A stretch of 64,000 nucleotides of DNA from Volutella citrinella (Eukaryota; Ascomycota; Sordariomycetes; Hypocreales; Nectriaceae). The notes below the pieces were generated by a model. It was not told where the DNA came from, did no database searches, and saw only the letters and a program-made list of their open reading frames with translations. Below are positions 11,744 to 21,975 of the stretch, in pieces; the first letter of the stretch is position 1, and every line of letters starts with the position of its first letter. Where the stretch lies: assembly GCA_034401135.1 (NCBI GenBank), contig JAWZSP010000006.1, positions 2,232,001-2,296,000 on the forward strand. Reading direction: 5' to 3'. The position numbers and the translations under genes were made by a program.

Positions 11744-12076
11744 ATGAAGCACTCCCTGGCAGCCATCCTCCTCGCTCTCATCCCGGGTCCTTCCTTATCA
11801 GCACCCATCCCAAGTGAAAGGGGTATTCACCATCTGCTCGGTCGAGCGTCCGACAGCAACAACAGCGGAGGTCGATTCAATCTGGTCAACTTCAACGACG
11901 AGGTCGCAGACATATCTTCCATTACAGTCTTTGGGGACGTAAATGACGGGTCCTCGCACCAAAATTCTGTCCATGCTGCTCAATCGGGATGCGCGCAAGG
12001 CGGCGGATCTTCTAAAGCAGCCCAGGCTGGGAATAGGCAGACCGTCCCCATCAAAGTTGGACTGCTGGGCCATTGA
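11744..12076 (+). CDS. small secreted protein, 110 residues
   Basis: Single exon. Residues 1-20 form a signal peptide (M-K-H-S start, Leu/Ala core, cleavage likely after L-S-A). The mature part is Ser/Asn/Gly-rich with one S-I-T-V-F-G-D-V segment. It has only one cysteine, so it is not a typical disulphide-knotted effector. I do not recognise the family. A TATA-like element upstream and a signal peptide in the right frame are the support. It could be a hypothetical secreted or cell-wall peptide. Confidence 0.5.
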   Translation: MKHSLAAILLALIPGPSLSAPIPSERGIHHLLGRASDSNNSGGRFNLVNFNDEVADISSITVFGDVNDGSSHQNSVHAAQSGCAQGGGSSKAAQAGNRQTVPIKVGLLGH

Positions 12077-12316
12077 ACATCGGACCTGCACGCGACACTA
12101 TGTTTCAAGGCATGTTTTAAGTTGGTTTGGACTCGTTAATCAGCTCCCGAGTTGGCAAGGACTGGCCAGCACACAGAGAGATGGCTGTCCTGTGTTCGGT
12201 CGGGGAATCTCTTTCTACCGGCATCACCGTCACTTGGCTGGCTTCAAACATAAATCTTATTGAGTTTGATAGAGATTTAATCTTATTCTGACTATACCTA
12301 CAATCTTGACCAAGGC

Positions 12317-13722
12317 CTAATCCAACTGGCGAGCCTGGTCATCGGCCCACTTGGCAAAAGCCTCGTGTTTCTGCGCTCTCGCGATGCCAGCCGCATCCAA
12401 TCCCGACCTGGAATGTTGAGCATTGATCTTGGCACCGTGCGCTACCAGCAGCTTCGCAACTTCCAGGTTTCCGAACCATGCTGCAGCGAGAAGCGCCGTG
12501 AAATAGTTGTTCGGGATTGCCGGCATGCCCCAGCTTTCCAGCTCGGTGAAGCGTCGCTCGCTAGTCGCCTCCAGATCGAGGTCCGGTATGCCTTCAAGCA
12601 CAAGTCTGACGTACTGAGCGCGTCTTTCATCGTCGATGTATTTGGATTCTATAATTTCCACCAGAAGCGACCCTGTGTGGGAGGGATAGAAGCCCTTGGC
12701 CTTGGCCACCTCCGCGGGGGGGAAGTGGACAAAGAACTGCTTTGCGCGATCCAGTGTCGGGCATCTGGAAAGAAAGCTACCGATAGCGTAGAGCCCTGGA
12801 AACATGCCCATCTCACCCAATGCAGCATGGAATCTTGCTACGTGTGGTGAGGCGTAGTCCAAGGCCCACGGTCCCGTAGGACCACCGCCGTCAGTCGTGG
12901 CCAGACCCAGAAGCGCCACCCGAAGACTGTCTTCCATCGCCGAAGTGTGAATCCATCCTCTCTCCAGAAGAAATGTCCACAGTCGCATTTCGATTTCGAC
13001 GTTGGCGGGCCCCACGGGGGAATGCTGGATCATCTCAAAGTGCTCCTCGGTGCGCGACTGCACAATGACTGCCTCGAACCAGTCGAACGATGACCTCTCG
13101 GGGACCGGGACAAGCCCGATGATGTACTTGAAAATCTCTACGTGCCTCCTCGCATAGCAGGCTACGATGAGAATGTCGGCTGCCATGGCTGACAACCTGG
13201 CCGGCTCCAGAGAGAGGTGCCTCGCAAGCCCAACGAATTCAGCGACGTCGGGCGTGAACCATGCTAACGCGACGAGATCTCGAAGAGCTTTCCACTCTAT
13301 TAGAAGCATTAAACCGTGTTCTTCATAGAAAGCAATAATTGGAAACTCGGCTCAAACGCACCCTTGGCGCCCAGCGGCTTGAAGGCGTCATCCCAGAGCC
13401 ACGCCCTCACTGATCCGCCCAAAATGTCGACAAAATGGAGCGGCAGCAGGTCGAATTCTGGCCAAATCTCAGGGTCCGCTTCCCTCTCTTTCCGCTCATC
13501 AAAGTCGTGGCGGACGCCGCCGTCTTCCTCGGCTTTGAGGTGCAGCAGCACGGCGTCGAGGTACTGATCCAGGCTGATGTCGCGCAGGGCGAACTGCCCC
13601 GCGGCTCGAGCAAAACAAAGCGCGTGGCGGGGATCTTCGTATTCCTTTTTGATCTCGTCAATATACACACCAGTGCCACAGTTCGTCCACCGGATGCCCG
13701 TGTTGTTCGCTTGAGCCTGCAT
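12317..13722 (-). CDS. 446-residue protein with C-terminal ankyrin repeat
   Basis: Exons 13722-13362 and 13296-12317. The 65-nt intron (GTGCGT...TAATAG) removes a stop that would otherwise split the gene, and the junction encodes A-K-E-W-K-A. The N-terminal half is acidic and helical without a known motif. The C-terminus (about 385-435) contains an ankyrin unit, T-A-L-L-A-A-A-W-F-G-N-L-E-V-A-K-L-L-V-A-H-G-A-K-I-N. Helical segments before it may be diverged ankyrin repeats. It is soluble and probably a protein-protein interaction factor. Such orphan ankyrin proteins are common in Hypocreales and their roles are mostly unknown. Confidence 0.8.
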
Positions 13723-14361
13723 GGCGATGATGCCGCCGGGTCAACGGTTAGCGATAGATGGGGGGAAGAGGGCTGGGGAAATGATGTATAAACTGCGACA
13801 GTAGCCTGCTTTTGAGAACCATTTATGGTTCTGCAAGGATTCTGCCTAATAAGAGCCTGGCATTCTGCGTGGAGGGGCGTGCCAAGGCTGAGCCTCGCCG
13901 CAAGTCAGCCTCGAACGTTGGCAGAGCTGTATTTTGCCTCGCCTTCCTGAATAGCAAGGCTACCCTTCACCTATAAGCCATTGAATCACCTCGTATGGAA
14001 GTGTGGCAGCTTCGTAGGCATGAAAACTACAGCTGCCATATGAAGACAAGGAGCGGCCCATGTTAATGTGAGGTGGGTTGACTGATATCCAGTGGAGGAA
14101 GCATTATGGCCCTCATCCTCTGTTAGTTGTACAAGCCTGATTCACGCCAGATGAGCCCGTGTATCGAAGAATGCTTGTTAGGCTGTTGTGACCTCGGCGC
14201 GCCAGGCACAGGGTATATCATTTTAGGTCCCTTCCCATTCCGCAGCCTCCCAGCAAAGGCATCAATCGCATGCATGCACCGCAACCTCGAAACAAAGCCA
14301 TGGCGTCAAATCGGCCACCGTGTATGCATACACCCAGGCCTCGCTCCAGTTCCTTCCCCAC
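13723..14361. other. intergenic, about 640 nt
   Basis: Holds the promoter of the minus-strand ankyrin-end gene and the 3' flank of the PDCD5 gene. I see no gene. Confidence 0.5.
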
Positions 14362-14884
14362 CTACAGATCCAGGTCGTCGTCGTCGTCGTCCCAGCCCTT
14401 TCGGCGGCTCACCACAATCTTCTCCTCCTCCTTGTTTTCGGCCATGGCGTTGAGAAGATCCTTGAGCTGCGCCTCCGTCACCTTCTGCCGCAGCTGTCCC
14501 GTCCGCGCCAGCGTGATCAGCCGATTCTCGACGTCTGCCGCGCGCTCCGCCTTGACGAGCCGGATGCGGCCCAGCCGGTCGGCGGCCTCGGGGTGTAGGA
14601 TCTGGTTCAGGATGCTCTGTCGGGCCTCTTCCTGCTGTCTAGAGTTCGGGGTGCGCGGTCAGTATTATCTCGCATGTGTGTTTCGATCGGAAGATGTTGG
14701 GGTCGTCTGCGTACTGCTGCTGTGCCTCCTGCTGGGCAGCGGAGGAACCGCCACCAGGGCCGCCACCACCGCCTTGTGCCTTGAGCTGCTCCAGGCGAGC
14801 CTTTCGAATCTGGGAATCAAAGTTAGCAACGGTTGGAGATGTTGAGCGCGCAGCTCGCACCTGTTCTAGTTCTGCGTCATCCAT
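14362..14884 (-). CDS. PDCD5/TFAR19-family DNA-binding protein
   Basis: Predicted 131 residues from three exons: 14884-14861 (24 nt), 14809-14715 and 14638-14362. Exon 1 encodes only M-D-D-A-E-L-E-Q. Intron 1 is 51 nt with a CTAAC branch point. Intron 2 starts GTACGC and ends CTAG. The product has the family order: an acidic start, an I-R-K-A-R-L-E-Q-L helix, a Gly-rich linker, Q-Q-E-A, then a three-helix bundle with S-I-L-N-Q-I-L and A-D-R-L-G-R-I-R-L-V-K. It ends in R-R-K-G-W-D and a run of Asp. Human PDCD5 acts in apoptosis and interacts with the chaperonin TRiC; the fungal role is less clear. Intron 1 has no stop and is a multiple of three, so a retained form would still be translatable. 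Confidence 0.9.
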
Positions 14885-15204
14885 CTTTGTGCTAGGTTTA
14901 TGTGAGGTTGGGTCTAAATCAGCCCAGGCTGCTGTCGCGGGGCACTGAAGCTCTCGTGTGCATGGGGGAGGGGCACCCAAATTGCGTCACATGACCGCTG
15001 GAACCCGCTGGAAAGATGCTGGGGCGACCACGATGGAAGAACGGTGCTTGGTACGATGCTTGAATATCAGGTATGCAGACTTTTGATAAATATATTTGAT
15101 ACACGCTATTTAGTATTCATAAGGCCTCGGACTCTCAGCTCTGCGTCAGACGGTGACCAGTCCGCGCCGAGTTTTGTGTTGTACAAGAGCCTCTCCTTCG
15201 CCGC
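14885..15204. other. intergenic, PDCD5 promoter
   Basis: 320 nt between the PDCD5 start and the 3' end of the PanE-like gene, both on the minus strand. No gene seen. Confidence 0.5.
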
Positions 15205-16699
15205 TTATTGCTGATATCGCTTTCTAATAAGTCCAGCTGCCGATGTCTCCTCCATTGGTATATACGATGCCTTTTTCATGGCAGCCTCGGCCCGTCTTGC
15301 CTTGACCATCTGCGTTATCAACTCGTTCATAGTCAGTTCAATACCCATCTTCCTGGCTCGTCTCAAAAAGTAACCATTCTGATACTTGATGTCTGTTTGC
15401 AAGCCCCTTTCAACCCGCTGCAGGAGGTCACTAGGAGCTTGGGCTTTTCCTGCAATCCTCTGGTAGCACCATCTCCGTAGGCCATCGCCTCGAACGAATC
15501 GTCGGAGGTCGTGCGCGTCATGCACTTCTGGGAGAGCATCCACCAACAGGGTCAGCTCGCGAATCAGCCCATCAATCATCTTGCGTGCCGATGGGTTGTC
15601 CACCAGACCGCTGTATGACACATCCAGAAGTACACAGACCGGCTCAACCGCAGCCGTGAAGAGCATCGAAGGAAGCTTGAACTTGAGCCACTCCGCGTAC
15701 GGGCCCGAGGTGACCTGAAGAGACTTGACACCCTGAAGCGTTTTAATGAGATTCATTTGATCCGGCGAAAGTCGCAAATGCCTGCAAAGCTCCACCGCGG
15801 GATCAGCCGGCGTCAGCAGCAACCTGCCAGACTTCAACTCCTTTACCGAGTCCCGATTTCGGTTAAACTGAAGGGCATGGCTCATGTGTCCAAGCAGAAA
15901 CTTGGGCGTTGTTTTAGGATCCCGGAAGAATTGCTTGCGCACTTCTTCAAGAACACCCATGCCGTCGTTGAGCATGCAAATGGTCGTGTTCTGATCCACG
16001 CGGTGCCTGACCTTTCCCACAGCCTTGACGGCTTCAAATCCACGGCCGGATACCACCAGCTCGTCTATGTGGGAGTTTTTATCCTCGACTGGTTCCCCAT
16101 TCAACCCTAGATTGTTTTCGACGTAAGCGGCACGCCTGGCCTTGTCCCGCTGCGCCTTCTCCACTTGGCGATAGCGCGACTTGGGCATCTCTCGATAACC
16201 GAGATGCGAGACCGAGTCATACACGCCCGATAGAGCGTGGGCAATAAATCGGGACCTCGCATCGTCGCCCAGGATGTGAATTTTGTGGATGGGGCCCAGC
16301 TTGGCAGCTTCGGCAGGAATGACGACCGAGGGCACATGGAACTTGGAGGATGGGATGGACTGCGTCGAGCCTTGCGCCGATTGGGCTGTCGGTTGCCATG
16401 GCCGATTCGAGGGTATGCCGGCTAGCTCGGGGGGGGAGGCTTCGGAGGATTGCTGTGAATTCGTGTTGGGCGGTACGGCTGAGGCAAAACAGCGCCTTGG
16501 TGCCTCGTGGCTTGCCAGGACACTACCTCGCGCCCATCGTGACTGGGTGCGGGATACCCGTGCGGAAGCCCGCAGGCACTGTAGGTTCGCCAGCTTGGAG
16601 GTTGTCGTCGGAGACGCTGGGGAAGAGGAGATCGGGATCGAGATCGAGATTTGGCGGCCGACTCGCTGACAGCCGGGATCACAGGCCGGGGGAGCGCAT
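15205..16699 (-). CDS. PanE/ApbA-fold protein, probably mitochondrial and degenerate
   Basis: The firm part runs from about 16520 to the TAA at 15205. It has the two-domain order of ketopantoate reductases. A Rossmann start (I-H-I-L-G-D-D-A-R-S-R-F-I-A) is followed by a central I-C-M-L-N-D-G-M-G segment. The ApbA C-terminal domain ends T-D-I-K-Y-Q-N-G-Y-F-L-R-R-A-R-K-M-G-I. The glycine loop is not GxGxxG, and the segment matching the catalytic Lys/Asn helix reads F-T-A-A-V-E-P-V. It may therefore not be an active reductase; fungal relatives are annotated as ketopantoate reductase-like proteins. An Arg/Ser/Ala-rich N-terminus suggests mitochondrial import. The start is unresolved: the main frame has no ATG before the domain. 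One model uses the ATG at 16699 with an intron 16682-16523, giving 444 residues, but its donor is weak. Confidence 0.7.
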
Positions 16700-17490
16700 G
16701 AGCGCGCTGAAGGGCGTCGTGCGGTGCAGGCAGAAGCAAGATGAGCAGGGCCACGGGAGCGCACAATTCGGCCGCCTGGCCTGGACGGTGGCGCGCTGGT
16801 GGTGGGAGTTTTGCGTTGGTGAGGGAGATGAAGCTGGAACGGAGGGAGTTGGGGGGTGCTTCCGCGGCCAGCCGGGTGTCGAAGTGCCCGAATTTTCCTC
16901 CACCCCGCAGCCAATCATAGGGCGCTGATCCCCGAGCCTTGGAGAACGGATTCCGGGATTGCCACCGACACCATTGGTCAATGGCTGAGAATCCGCCCGA
17001 TATCAGACATCGATCTCGATAACAAGAAAAAGTGCGGTAATGGGATTGCAGAACACAGATGACCCAGTGGTTTAAGAATTACAAAGCCAACAGAATTTAG
17101 AAACAGCCGAAGAAATACAAGTCATGGACACGCTTGTCTTGTGTAACCTGAGTTGGGTGCTGGGCGGCGAGTGCGCCTGAGCCCTGAGATGCCCTGCGCA
17201 GAAGGGCATTAGCAGATGAAATAGCGAATTCGCACTTATAAAATACACTCGAATTTCCTCTGATTATACTTTATTCCACCAAAATTGGGCTGTTGGGTCG
17301 TGTTCATTGCACTGAATTGCAACAAAGACTCCTGGCGAGATGACTAAGCACCTTTCAGCACATGCAACAAGTCGACCATGCCAAATTCAGCAGTCTCACA
17401 GCAAGTTCTGCGCCTCGAAGTCTGCGAGAAGCAACCTCAACTCAAGACTTACACTTGACAGCCCCATCATTTCGGCCATTCGAAGTGAAA
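16700..17490. other. divergent promoter, PanE-like gene and RRP47
   Basis: About 790 nt between divergent genes. It includes CCAAT-type elements near 16911 and an AT-rich stretch before the RRP47 leader. No gene is supported. A TTG-started open frame extends into it from the left but has no ATG. Confidence 0.5.
16911..16917 (+). promoter_or_regulatory. CCAAT box in the divergent promoter
   Basis: CCAATCA is present here, with a second CCAAT-like site on the minus strand near 16975. Such boxes bind the HAP/CBF complex and are common in housekeeping and mitochondrial gene promoters. Placement suggests the PanE-like transcript starts to the left of this point. Confidence 0.35.
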
Positions 17491-18151
17491 ATGGCCGACG
17501 TCAAGGACATCACCCCGGATCTGGACCGGCTAGATGCCCACCTGGACGACCTCGAGGACATGTTGCAGCCCTTACTGGGCAACCTCGAGGGCCTGTCCTC
17601 TGAGCTGCCCTTGTTGGACAAGGCCAAGCTCTTCTCCCTCACAGCCTACGCCATCGAGTCCCTGATTTTCTGTAAGTATTAAGCTATTGGCACGCCAGAG
17701 TCGTTTCCATTTGTTAACGCTTCCATCTGCAGCTTCGTTGAAGCTTCAGGGCACCGATGCTCAGAACCATGCCGTCTTTGACGAGCTCAAGCGCATCCAG
17801 CAAAAGTTTGCAAAGATCAAGGCCGTCGAGACGCCCCCCTCGGGGGCAGAGTCGCGGAGCACGACGGTGAATCAGGAGGCCGCAGCGCGCATCCTCAAGG
17901 CCGACTTGGTCAGTCAACTCCATTCTCGCACCTCTGGCTCAGTCGCTAACCCCGTGCAGGCCGACAACAAGAGCATCAGCGCCAAGCTCGCAGAAAAGAT
18001 TGCAGAGGAGCGCGCCAAAGCGCTGCTCAAGTCGGTGGAGAACCGCAAGCGCCCTGCTGATGATTCCGCTGCGCCATCCTCTGGCTCTGACGCATCAGGC
18101 CCCAGGGGCAAGAAGAACAAGAAGCGCAAGTCGCAGAAGCCCAAGAAATAG
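17491..18151 (+). CDS. RRP47: nuclear exosome cofactor Rrp47/Lrp1 (C1D family)
   Basis: Predicted 182 residues, exons 17491-17671, 17733-17908 and 17960-18151. The first 100 residues form the helical Sas10/Utp3/C1D domain (L-D-x-H-L-D-D-L-E-D, L-x-x-A-K-L-F-S-L-T-A-Y-A-I-E-S-L-I-F, then S-S-L-K-L-Q-G). A further helix (R-I-L-K-A-D-L) precedes the lysine-rich tail K-K-N-K-K-R-K. In yeast, Rrp47 binds the N-terminus of Rrp6 and the RNA, and helps the nuclear exosome trim rRNA, snoRNA and other stable RNA 3' ends. Intron 2 (GTCAGT...GTGCAG, 51 nt, GCTAAC branch point) is free of stops and a multiple of three, so an unspliced message would add 17 residues. Confidence 0.88.
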
Positions 18152-18943
18152 AGGTGATGCAGTTTCTACAATGACTGGCTCGAACTACCTTGGCCCTTGC
18201 GGCCGAATAGCGAGCTGCAGACGTTGCGCTGGTAAACAGGTGTGGAACAAACATTACTATCCTGAATATGGAGAGGAATCACTTTTAGATACCCGAAATC
18301 CCCAAGGACGGGACGGAGAACACGGGACACCAATGCTGCCGTTGAATGACGGCAGCCGGCTTAACCAGCATGCGTGGAGATACGACGGCGTTTAAGGAGT
18401 TTACAGGACATATCTCGGAATAGATTCAAAATAGACCCAGTTTGACGATTGGACTCCATAGGTAGTAGACATCACAAGATCACAGTGCTAGGCGCCAGGC
18501 GTCGTCATGCGCCCCAAGCGACGTGACCTAACGCTGGCAATGCCCTGACTCACAGTGGACCTCAGCGACTTCAGCGCTACTGGCCCTGCCGCTAGGCTTC
18601 CAGATGGTTCGAGGGATGTCGGCAACGGGGCTTATCGATAAATCCCCGGCATCTGGCAGTTTTTTTTGGGTGAGGACCCTGGGCCGACAGCGCCGCGACA
18701 TGCGTCTACCGAGGCTCTACCGCCCCCAACGCCCCCGCTATTTCGAAACCCGCCACGTCCCATTGGCTGGTGCCTGAGCCTGCTGTATCCGATCATCTCC
18801 ATTCTTCCTCGCTCTCGCCAACTTTGTTCTCCGATCTCCCTCTATCGCCGTTCCCTTCATAAGCACGCCAACGCCCTCGCGCCGACTCAATCCGCCTCCC
18901 GAAACCCATCACAGCTCCCTCGCACACACACACAACCTCCGCC
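18152..18943. other. intergenic, MIX17 promoter side
   Basis: About 790 nt. It contains a T8 run near 18660 and a pyrimidine-rich leader before the ATG at 18944. I see no gene. Confidence 0.5.
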
Positions 18944-19542
18944 ATGCCTCGTCAACGATCCGTCGGCCGCGCCCCCTCGCGCCCTACCGCTGCCGCTCCC
19001 GCGCCCCAGCAGCAACGCCCTGCCACCACCATGGCCGCTCCCCAGCAGCACCACGCTCCTCCTCCCCAGGCTGCTCCCGTGCAGCCCGCCCCCGTCTCCC
19101 AGGGCCCGGGACTCTTCGGCCAGATGGCCAGCACCGCTGCGTAAGTCGTCCTCGTCTCTTCTTCGCAGTTTTTTTGCAGTCTCAGCCGTCTCCCGGCCTG
19201 CGATGCAACGCTGTGGAGCAATTCCTGCCCTGGAGTTGGAGAAGAGCTCTCGGCCCCTCATCTCAACACGTGTGAACTAACATCGCTCCCAGTGGTGTTG
19301 CCATCGGCTCATCGGTCGGCCACGCCATCGGTGGCCTCTTCTCCGGCGGTTCCTCTGAGCCCGCCGCTCCCGCTCCCGTCCAGGCCCAGGCCCAGCCCCC
19401 CCAGCAGGACCAGTTCAACAACTGCTCCGGCGCCGCCCAGAGCTTCACCAAGTGCATGGACGACAATGGCGGCAACATGCAAATCTGCAACTGGTACCTT
19501 GAGCAGCTCAAGGCCTGCCAGGCTGCTGCCAAGCCCTACTAA
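18944..19542 (+). CDS. MIX17: twin CX9C mitochondrial protein Mix17/CHCHD2-10 family
   Basis: Predicted 148 residues, exons 18944-19140 and 19293-19542. The N-terminus is Arg/Ser then Ala/Pro/Gln-rich (a presequence-like start and flexible linker). A central Gly-rich hydrophobic segment, G-V-A-I-G-S-S-V-G-H-A-I-G-G-L-F, is the family hallmark. The C-terminal CHCH domain has Cys110-X9-Cys120 and Cys131-X9-Cys141. Such proteins are oxidised by the Mia40 disulphide relay in the intermembrane space. The intron (GTAAGT, GAACTAA branch, CCCAG) is 152 nt, and splicing gives A-A-G-V-A-I-G. Family role: cristae and respiratory chain maintenance. Confidence 0.92.
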
Positions 19543-19782
19543 GCCGTCCCGACCGACTACGGCAGCGAATCAATGGGGTGGCAGGGAGTGGTCGAATCAA
19601 ACTGTACTTGATAGAAAATGGATGGCATGAGATCTGGGATGCTCCTCCGAAGCGTGCGAGCACTATTGCCTAAGAAGCATGAAGACTGCCATAGTATTAC
19701 ACTGGGCACTATATCATTGTATAATACCAAAAAAAGCGACAATCCCGCTCTTGTCTGGGAAATTTGATCAACCTCACAATTA

Positions 19783-21316
19783 CTATCCTTCCATCTCATC
19801 TCCGCTATCTGGTCGTGACTCAAAATTCGTCTGCATCATGTTAGATGGCTAGCTATGGTCGAATATCGATGGTGGACTTACCGAGTTTCCGTTATACAAT
19901 TGTTGGTCTCGGGCTCGAGGCCTCCTATTGATGGGCTCCTGGAAGCCATGGACGCGCGACGAGGAACGGGCTGTCGCAGATTGTTCCTCAGTCGAGTCCG
20001 ACTCTTCTTCCGTGTCCTCGCGAGCAGTGCCGGGTGTGAACAGTGCCGCGAACCACGACAGAATGCCAAGGAAGAAGGCCATGATGCCAGCGAAGAAGCC
20101 ACCACCAGATGAGCCATCATAGGCAGTGGCGTGCTGCTTGACGGGGATGAGGACCAGGGTTGACGAGGGCGAAAGGCCGAGCTCCCCGACTGACTTATCC
20201 TCTTCCGTGTCGTCAATCGCCTTGTTCGGCAGGGGCGTGAGGACCTGCTTGAACGTGTAGGGCTGCTTTCCATCACCACGGTTCTCATCCACCCAGGTGC
20301 GGACCTCTGTGAGGGGCGCGCTCGTCTTGAAGCGGTTCCTCAATGTCGAGCCGTCAAACAGGCGCACTTGTAGCGCTGTCATGCTGCTCGACCGCGTTGT
20401 GGATGGGATCTTGCTCTCCGGTCCATTGACAAGCGAGGAGGCCACATCGCCGATCTTGAAGCTGTCGATGCGGGCCTGCTCTCGCTCGGCGGCGCGCATT
20501 TTGCGTTCGGCCTTGTCATCCTCGATGCGCTTGAGGATGCGGCGGCGCTCCTCCTGCTCCTGTTGCCGGCGCTTCTTGACTGCTTCAGCAGCCTGATGAG
20601 CTCTGGCATTGTTGGTGTCCGCCCCGGCATCGGCTTCAGCTTTCGCCTTGGCCTTTTGCTTGGCCCGCTCTTCCTTGGCCTTGCGCTCGGCCTCTTCCTT
20701 TTGCGCCTGGAGACGGGCAGCTCGCTCGGCCAGGATCCGACGCACGTTTTCCGAAGTCGAAGGTGTCCTCGCCGCCGATGTGGTGTTCTGAGAAGGTACG
20801 TCGGCTGTGGTGGGTGCGGGCTCTGTATGGGCGGCGCTGGTGTTGGATGATGTGGCCGGAGGGGGTGGTTGTGTGACACTGAAGGCATTCCGCACTCGGC
20901 TCATGAAGTCTTCCTTGGAGGTTCCGGCGGTGATGTATTCCTTAAGCTCGCCATTCTTGATGATAACTACTGTGGGCGTTCGGGGCAGAGGAAAGATCTG
21001 TGCCAGGTACCCGGCTTCCTCAGAGCCCGCAGTGAGCTGAAGAGCCACGGATTGGTCCTTGATCAGAGCCGAGATCTACAGCCATGGTTAGCCGACCAGT
21101 CGCCATAAAAGAGAAGATAAATTCTTACGCTTTCGTCTTTCAGAAATTCATCCTCCCACTTCTGGCTTTCGTCGCTTCCATCTGCCACGCGCGGGTAAGT
21201 AGGTGTCGTACAAGTCGGCGGGGTCGGGGAGAGTTACCAGTGACGAAGCACAGCACCAGCTTCTGCTGGCCGACAGCGTGCGAGATGCCCTCCTGCAAAG
21301 TACCCTGATAAAACAT
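19783..21316 (-). CDS. UBXN4-like ER membrane UBX-domain protein
   Basis: Predicted 457 residues from four exons: 21316-21238, 21181-21129, 21075-19882 and 19830-19783. The first 100 residues are a thioredoxin-like UAS domain (G-I-S-H-A-V, L-V-L-C-F-V-T-D, W-E-D-E-F-L, then T-P-T-V-V-I-I-K-N-G). A long Lys/Glu/Arg coiled coil follows (about 150-245), then the UBX domain (about 277-355) and a hydrophobic segment (about 371-389). The tail ends Y-N-G-N-S-T-N-F-E. UBX domains bind Cdc48/p97; UBXN4 (erasin) anchors p97 at the ER for ERAD, and the same job is inferred here. The last exon is only 48 nt, and without it the tail would read into intron. All three junctions keep frame and conserved text. 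Confidence 0.9.
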
Positions 21317-21975
21317 GATGATGATAGAAGTGAACAAAGATAGTAGGTGGGGAATCAGGTGCGTCGACAGTCAAAGGGGAGGCTGCTGGGCTCTAAGGGT
21401 CGAGAATTCGCATCAAGGCCGGCGCTGTGTTCCGCTGCACGTTACTGGCAAGGTGGCTTCGCTTTGTCAGCCTGGCTGCGGCATGCACAGGGCTGCGGGG
21501 GGCCGGTTGAGAGAGATTGGAAGCTGCAGGTAACCTCAGAGCATTTCCCAATGGGTCGAGGCACGCGCAGATACGATGTGCGGCTGGGGATGGTGTTTCA
21601 TGGGCCTGTTCGCTGGCGGAATGTTGCCATCATGACTAGAGCTTGGATCGCCGTACCTGGACCTGGCCTGTCACTCGGAGGAGGGACCCATACTTGGTCA
21701 CGTGCGCTCCACCGTTTGCGTTTGCGGGTTGGCCGTTCCAGGCCTGGGCTGCTGAATCAGCCCTGAATCCCACCAGTCACCGCTCAGTGGGACGCTTTCA
21801 CCATTTGCTGGTGACTCAACGCCTAGACCACCCACTAATAAGTGCAGAATCGGACAAGCCAGGCTCGTATTGAAGTTTGTACGACTTAATTAACGGAGGA
21901 TACAAAGGCATGACCAAACAGCACTGCTTTTGAAATGAAACCGACTTTCAGCCCGTAGACCAATTAACTCATCAG
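21317..21975. other. divergent promoter, UBX gene and SET gene
   Basis: 660 nt between divergently transcribed genes. A TCACGTG E-box-like site lies near 21699. No gene is supported. Confidence 0.5.

Noticed and set aside
14381..14402. GTC trinucleotide run taken as a microsatellite
   Set aside because: It codes for the run of Asp at the C-terminus of the PDCD5 protein and is explained by that.
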